Source: Brevibacillus_D fluminis_A (GTDB lineage Bacteria; Bacillota; Bacilli; Brevibacillales; Brevibacillaceae). From it: 64,000 nt of DNA. Positions 60,410 through 64,000 of the stretch are shown piece by piece. Position 1 is the stretch's first letter. Each line of letters opens with the position of its first letter. Under the pieces are notes generated by a model that saw only the letters and a program-made list of their open reading frames with translations, made no database searches and was not told the origin of the DNA. The stretch lies in NCBI RefSeq assembly GCF_052072235.1, contig NZ_CM125436.1, positions 4,396,001 to 4,460,000 on the forward strand, read 5' to 3'. The translations under genes and the position numbers were made by a program.

Positions 60410-60609
60410 GTTATTTCCTTCCTTATCACTTGGAATTAGTAACCTGCCTCCCATCTTGACATGAACTGCCAAACCAAATCAAGTTACGAAAAAATGACTG
60501 TTTCGTTTTTGTTTTGTTTTTATCATAATGAGGAAGTAACGTTTTCGGTTGCCAAACCGTCATTACGTTCATACATGTTTTGTCACCTGCTCAAGGAGGT
60601 TCAACGTTC

Positions 60610-61473
60610 ATGCAACATTCCAAAACAACACTGGCAGCCGTTTTTCTCGGCTTGTCCGTCGCGCTGCTTTCCGGATGCGATATTCTGAACAACAGCGCCC
60701 AGCCAACCCCAAAACCTGCGCAAGAAGCGAATCAGACGCCAACCGCGCCGCCTTCGCCATCGCAGGAAACACCGTCTGCACAGACCCCTGCAGCCTCTGA
60801 CGCCGAACAACCTTCAACAACGATAGAACCGACGCCAGCGACTCCCCAGCCATCCGCCGATGAGCCAAAAGAAGTGGACGGCGATCCTGATAGCCTGAGC
60901 ATTTTGGTTAACAAGCAGTACAAGCTCCCCGCCCACTTCAAGCCAGCCGATCTGGTCGACCCCGACGTGCCGTTCATTTTCAAAGGCAAGTCGGAGAAAC
61001 GGCTGATGCGCAAGGAAGCCGCAGAAGCGTTGGAAAAAATGTTTGCGGGCGCGAAAAAGGATGGCATCCAGCTGGCAGGCGTATCGGCCTACCGCTCGGA
61101 AGCCACCCAGCGCGCGCTTTTTGAAAACTATGTGAAAAAGGACGGCGAGGAAGCAGCCCGCAAATACAGCGCCCTGCCTGGCACCAGCGAGCATGAAACG
61201 GGCCTTGCTATCGACGTTTCCGGCAGCACCGGCGCTTGCGCGGCACAAGACTGCTTCGGCGATACGAAAGAAGCCGCCTGGCTCGCCAAGCACGCTGCCG
61301 AATACGGCTTCATCATCCGCTATCCGCAAGGCAAGGATGCGATCACGGGCTATCAGTACGAGCCGTGGCACCTCCGCTATGTCGGCACCCAGATCGCCGG
61401 CGAAATCAGCGAGAAACACATTACGCTGGAAGAATACCTGAATGCCGTTCCGGCCACCGCAGCGGCAAACTAA
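60610..61473 (+). CDS. D,D-carboxypeptidase lipoprotein (M15/VanY-like)
   Basis: A 287-residue lipoprotein from ATG 60610 with AAGGAGG upstream. The signal peptide ends in LLSGC (Cys about residue 23). A Pro/Thr/Ser/Gln-rich linker (about 25-90) spans the wall. The M15B zinc peptidase domain has YRSEATQRALFENY, SEHETGLAIDVSG (zinc ligands His and Asp) and YEPWHLRYVG (catalytic Glu and third ligand His). It should remove terminal D-Ala from peptidoglycan peptides. No vancomycin-resistance genes accompany it, so routine wall maturation is likely. Confidence 0.92.
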   Translation: MQHSKTTLAAVFLGLSVALLSGCDILNNSAQPTPKPAQEANQTPTAPPSPSQETPSAQTPAASDAEQPSTTIEPTPATPQPSADEPKEVDGDPDSLSILVNKQYKLPAHFKPADLVDPDVPFIFKGKSEKRLMRKEAAEALEKMFAGAKKDGIQLAGVSAYRSEATQRALFENYVKKDGEEAARKYSALPGTSEHETGLAIDVSGSTGACAAQDCFGDTKEAAWLAKHAAEYGFIIRYPQGKDAITGYQYEPWHLRYVGTQIAGEISEKHITLEEYLNAVPATAAAN

Positions 61474-61483
61474 ACCGCAGCTT

Positions 61484-62281
61484 TTACGGATGCTGGCTGT
61501 GCGGCGCCTTGTTTTCCACAAGCGCATTGCCGCCATCCACCACAAACAGCTGTCCGGTGATATACGAAGCTTGCTCGGAAGCGAGGAACGCGATCATGTG
61601 TCCCACTTCCTCCGGCCGGCCGCTGCGCCCCATCGGTGTTTGGCGGCCGGCTTGCGCTTCGAGCGGCGTCTGCGACCCGGTTTCAATCCAACCGGGCGCA
61701 ACGCTGTTGATCGTAATGTTTTGCTTCGCTACCTCGATCGCGATCCCCATGCTCATGCCCACCATCGCGGCCTTTGCCGCACCGTAAGCCGCTTCGCCCG
61801 GATTGGCGCCAAGCGTTCCCGTCGTCGACGAGACGTTGACGATCCGCCCGTACTGATTGGCAATCATATGCGGCAGCACCGCGCGCGTGACATTGAAACA
61901 GGTCGTCAAATTGCGCGAAATCCCCAAATCCCATTCTTCATCCGGCAGCTCGGCGAATGCGATGAATTTTTCCGGCTCGCCCACCTGCGTCATGCCCGCA
62001 TTGTTGACCAAAATGTCGATGCGTCCGAAATCTTCCGCCACCTGCTGCACCATGCCGCGCGTCCTGGCCCGGTCCATCAGATCGGCGACGTACCCGCGCG
62101 CCTCGATTCCTTCTTCCACAAGCTCGCGCGCCCGTTCGTTGATTCGCTCCGTCGTCGCCACCAGCGCGATCCTGCCTCCAAGTCTGCCGATGATTTTCGC
62201 CGCCGCAAAGCCGATGCCACTGTCGCTGCCAGCGCCCGTTACCAGGCATACCTTTTCATCAAAACGCATGAGTCCCTGCAT
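61484..62281 (-). CDS. Short-chain dehydrogenase/reductase
   Basis: A 265-residue classical SDR from ATG 62281, with GGAGTGGAG upstream; ATG 62269 is an alternative. The cofactor motif VTGAGSDSGIGFAAAKI is slightly longer than the usual GxxxGxG. Catalytic residues are Ser in IVNVSSTTGTLG and Tyr/Lys in AAYGAAKAAMVG, with NNAGMT and the C-terminal YITGQLFVVDGGNAL. It resembles FabG-like 3-oxoacyl reductases, but the substrate cannot be assigned. Stands alone, convergent with the carboxypeptidase gene with only 10 bp between them. Confidence 0.88.
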   Translation of the reverse strand: MQGLMRFDEKVCLVTGAGSDSGIGFAAAKIIGRLGGRIALVATTERINERARELVEEGIEARGYVADLMDRARTRGMVQQVAEDFGRIDILVNNAGMTQVGEPEKFIAFAELPDEEWDLGISRNLTTCFNVTRAVLPHMIANQYGRIVNVSSTTGTLGANPGEAAYGAAKAAMVGMSMGIAIEVAKQNITINSVAPGWIETGSQTPLEAQAGRQTPMGRSGRPEEVGHMIAFLASEQASYITGQLFVVDGGNALVENKAPHSQHP

Positions 62282-62521
62282 TCTTCTCCACTCCCTTCCT
62301 ACTGACGCACGTTTTCGACAAAAAAGAAAAAATCCCTGTCGGACGTGGACAGATGCAGCTCATCCTTGATATAGAAAATCATGGTCGTGTTCACAACCGT
62401 CATGGTACAATTCAACAAAACAACGAACACGGTTTCGCGACTGCGGGTAAGAGAAAAAGGGCAACCATCCGCACGCTCCTTTCGCCTTTTTTAAATCCGC
62501 ATTCCCGAATGGAGTTTTCCC

Positions 62522-64000
62522 ATGACCATCACACTCGATTATTTGACGCTCCGCCACACATTCGCACCGTTCGCAGACGGCGAGCCAATCCGCGTCACCC
62601 TCTCACAGCTCGCCGCGACCCTGTTTTGCACACCGCGCAATGCCAAGCTGTTGCTCAAAAAAATGGAGCAGGCCGATTGGCTGCGCTTTGTTCCTGGCGT
62701 CGGCCGCGGCAATGCCTCTACGCTCACCTTTCTTCTGCCGCTGCAAACCGTGCTTTTGGAGGTGGCGCAAGCGCGTCTTGAACATGGACACCTTCACGAA
62801 GCAATCGAGCTGTTGGACAAGTACGGCGCCGGAACCTCAGCCAAGCAGCAATTTTGGCAAAAGCTGTCCGGCACGTTCGGCTATGCGGTTCGAACCGGGG
62901 ACACAAGCCGCATCGAGACGCTGCGCTTTCCCACCGGACGGCAAATTTTGACGCTTGACCCAGCCGAGGCGTTTTACGCATTCGACATTCATCTGGTACG
63001 GCAAATTTTCGATACGCTGGTCGCCTTGGATCGGGAGAAAAACGTCTGCATCCCGCGTCTCGCCCACAGCTGGGAAGCCAATCACGACGCAACGCGCTGG
63101 GTCTTTTACTTGCGCAAAGGCGTCCGCTTCCACAACGGCCTCGAATGCACAGCGGACGATGTCGTGCATACGGTGGAGCGGCTTGCGCACACACCTTGCT
63201 CGCATCCGGGCGAATGGCTCGGCAGGCAGCTCGGGACGGCGGTCGCGCTCGATCGCTATTCGGTCTTGTTCGACCTCGCCTCTTCGAACTGGATCTTGCC
63301 CCGGTTTCTTGCCCATCCGTCCGCATCGATCATCAGCCAGGTTACAGAGCCGGACACCGGACTGCTCGCTGGTACCGGCGCGTTTCGCGTGACGAAATGG
63401 CAGCCGTTTCTCACGGTGCTCGAAGCGTTTGACGACTATTTTGCCGGGCGTGCCCAAACCGACCGCGTGGAAATTTTGCAGCTTCTGCCGGAGCAGCTCG
63501 CGGAGTGGGAGTCAGCCGCGCCCCGCCAGCTGATGGTCGATACGGGCGAAATGGCGCAGCCGACCTTCGCCGGCTGGGACACCGAGCACTTTTACCATGC
63601 CAGCAGCAGCATTCTGACCTTCAACCGGAAAAAAGCCGGACCGCAAAACGACCGGCATTTTCGCGAAGCGCTGCGGCTCATTCTCGCACCGGAGCGGATG
63701 ATCGCTGACCTGGGCGGCTTTCGCGATCGCCCGGCTCTCGGTTTTCGTTACCGTAGCGGCGAGGCGATGCCGACGGAATCAGCGAAGGCCAGCGCCGACA
63801 ACATTCGCCAGCTCATCGCGCAAAGCGGCTATCGAGGAGAAGAGCTGCGCCTCTCCACGTATGGAAGACATGCAGACGATGCCCGCTGGATCGCGCAACA
63901 GTGCCAGGCATTTGGCATCACGATGACAGTGGAGCTGCACAGCTGGGGTGAAATCCGGAATGCGGCCATTTGGGCGGCGAGCGACTTTTTGCTGTTCGGC
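62522..64000 (+). CDS. SgrR-like regulator with a solute-binding domain (3' end beyond window)
   Basis: From ATG 62522 with TGGAG seven bases upstream, 493 codons run off the right edge. The N-terminal winged helix (about residues 1-115) has LAATLFCTPRNAKLLLKKME and LRFVPGVGRGNASTL, like E. coli SgrR. A family 5 solute-binding domain follows (RLAHSWEANHDATRWVFYL, FHNGLECTADDVVHTVERL, GTGAFRVTKWQPFLTVLEAF). There is no signal peptide, so it acts in the cytoplasm as a ligand-sensing transcription factor. It would be expected to regulate a transporter gene further right. Confidence 0.87.
   Translation, partial: MTITLDYLTLRHTFAPFADGEPIRVTLSQLAATLFCTPRNAKLLLKKMEQADWLRFVPGVGRGNASTLTFLLPLQTVLLEVAQARLEHGHLHEAIELLDKYGAGTSAKQQFWQKLSGTFGYAVRTGDTSRIETLRFPTGRQILTLDPAEAFYAFDIHLVRQIFDTLVALDREKNVCIPRLAHSWEANHDATRWVFYLRKGVRFHNGLECTADDVVHTVERLAHTPCSHPGEWLGRQLGTAVALDRYSVLFDLASSNWILPRFLAHPSASIISQVTEPDTGLLAGTGAFRVTKWQPFLTVLEAFDDYFAGRAQTDRVEILQLLPEQLAEWESAAPRQLMVDTGEMAQPTFAGWDTEHFYHASSSILTFNRKKAGPQNDRHFREALRLILAPERMIADLGGFRDRPALGFRYRSGEAMPTESAKASADNIRQLIAQSGYRGEELRLSTYGRHADDARWIAQQCQAFGITMTVELHSWGEIRNAAIWAASDFLLFG

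Noticed and set aside
1..64000. CRISPR arrays and complete rRNA or tRNA genes
   Set aside because: I saw no regularly spaced identical repeats with unique spacers, no Cas genes, no rRNA stretches and no complete cloverleaf.

Overview
The window looks like chromosome of a Gram-positive, endospore-forming member of the Bacillota. Brevibacillus or a close Paenibacillaceae relative is the best guess, but this rests on gene content only. Pointers are strong AGGAGG-type ribosome sites, frequent TTG and GTG starts, two YheC/YheD-type spore-coat ATP-grasp proteins, an S-layer-homology protein, HemQ, a fluoride riboswitch before twin crcB genes and LexA/DinR-type boxes. The backbone genes are GC-rich. 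Several accessory blocks (11.2-13.9, 15.6-17.4 and 23.9-27.4 kb) are much more AT-rich.

Layout: (1) 1-2.7 kb, the end of a fructoselysine (frl) locus on the minus strand, with GntR regulator, kinase and sugar-binding lipoprotein, and three copies of a TGGTATATACCA-type operator. (2) 2.7-6.75 kb, a Mur-ligase-like gene with a DUF2156 acyltransferase-like gene, divergent from a YheC/YheD ATP-grasp gene. (3) 6.8-29.1 kb, an accessory island: a long inverted repeat, an IS1182-like element, truncated SLH and fibronectin-III genes, a PIN-like protein, an SRAP protein, a permuted tRNA-like locus, a LexA-box operon (WYL-like, HTH, YolD-like), an AT-rich three-gene operon, a nest of three insertion sequences, a decayed second LexA-box operon, an AAA ATPase/subtilisin pair of the IetAS defence type, and a broken IS1182 copy. 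(4) 29.1-32.7 kb, a second module of Mur ligase, amino-acid racemase and YheC/YheD in one operon. (5) 32.9-37.5 kb, topoisomerase III, an ISL3-type element and a WG-repeat protein. (6) 37.6-44.8 kb, a tightly overlapping six-gene cluster (ketosynthase III, ATP-grasp ligase, epimerase/reductase, metallo-hydrolase, adenylate-forming enzyme, acyltransferase-like) divergent from a MarR regulator, probably a small-molecule pathway of unknown product. (7) 44.9-64 kb, mostly housekeeping: hydroxyacid dehydrogenase, a MerR/flavin reductase pair with twin 19-bp-spacer promoters, CocE-like hydrolase, chemoreceptor, a double-domain PBP4-type peptidase, fluoride exporters, urea transporter, aldo/keto reductase, HemQ, YitT-like and aromatic-acid-exporter-like membrane proteins, a D,D-carboxypeptidase lipoprotein, an SDR and the start of an SgrR-like regulator.

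The most unusual signal is at 14.4-14.7 kb on the minus strand. A T-arm plus 3' acceptor strand lies upstream of a perfectly complementary 5' acceptor strand plus D-arm, behind a good promoter: a circularly permuted, or decayed, tRNA gene. The best candidates for under-described systems are the duplicated split Mur-ligase/ATP-grasp modules and the ketosynthase/ATP-grasp cluster. All calls are by reading the sequence; no database search was possible.
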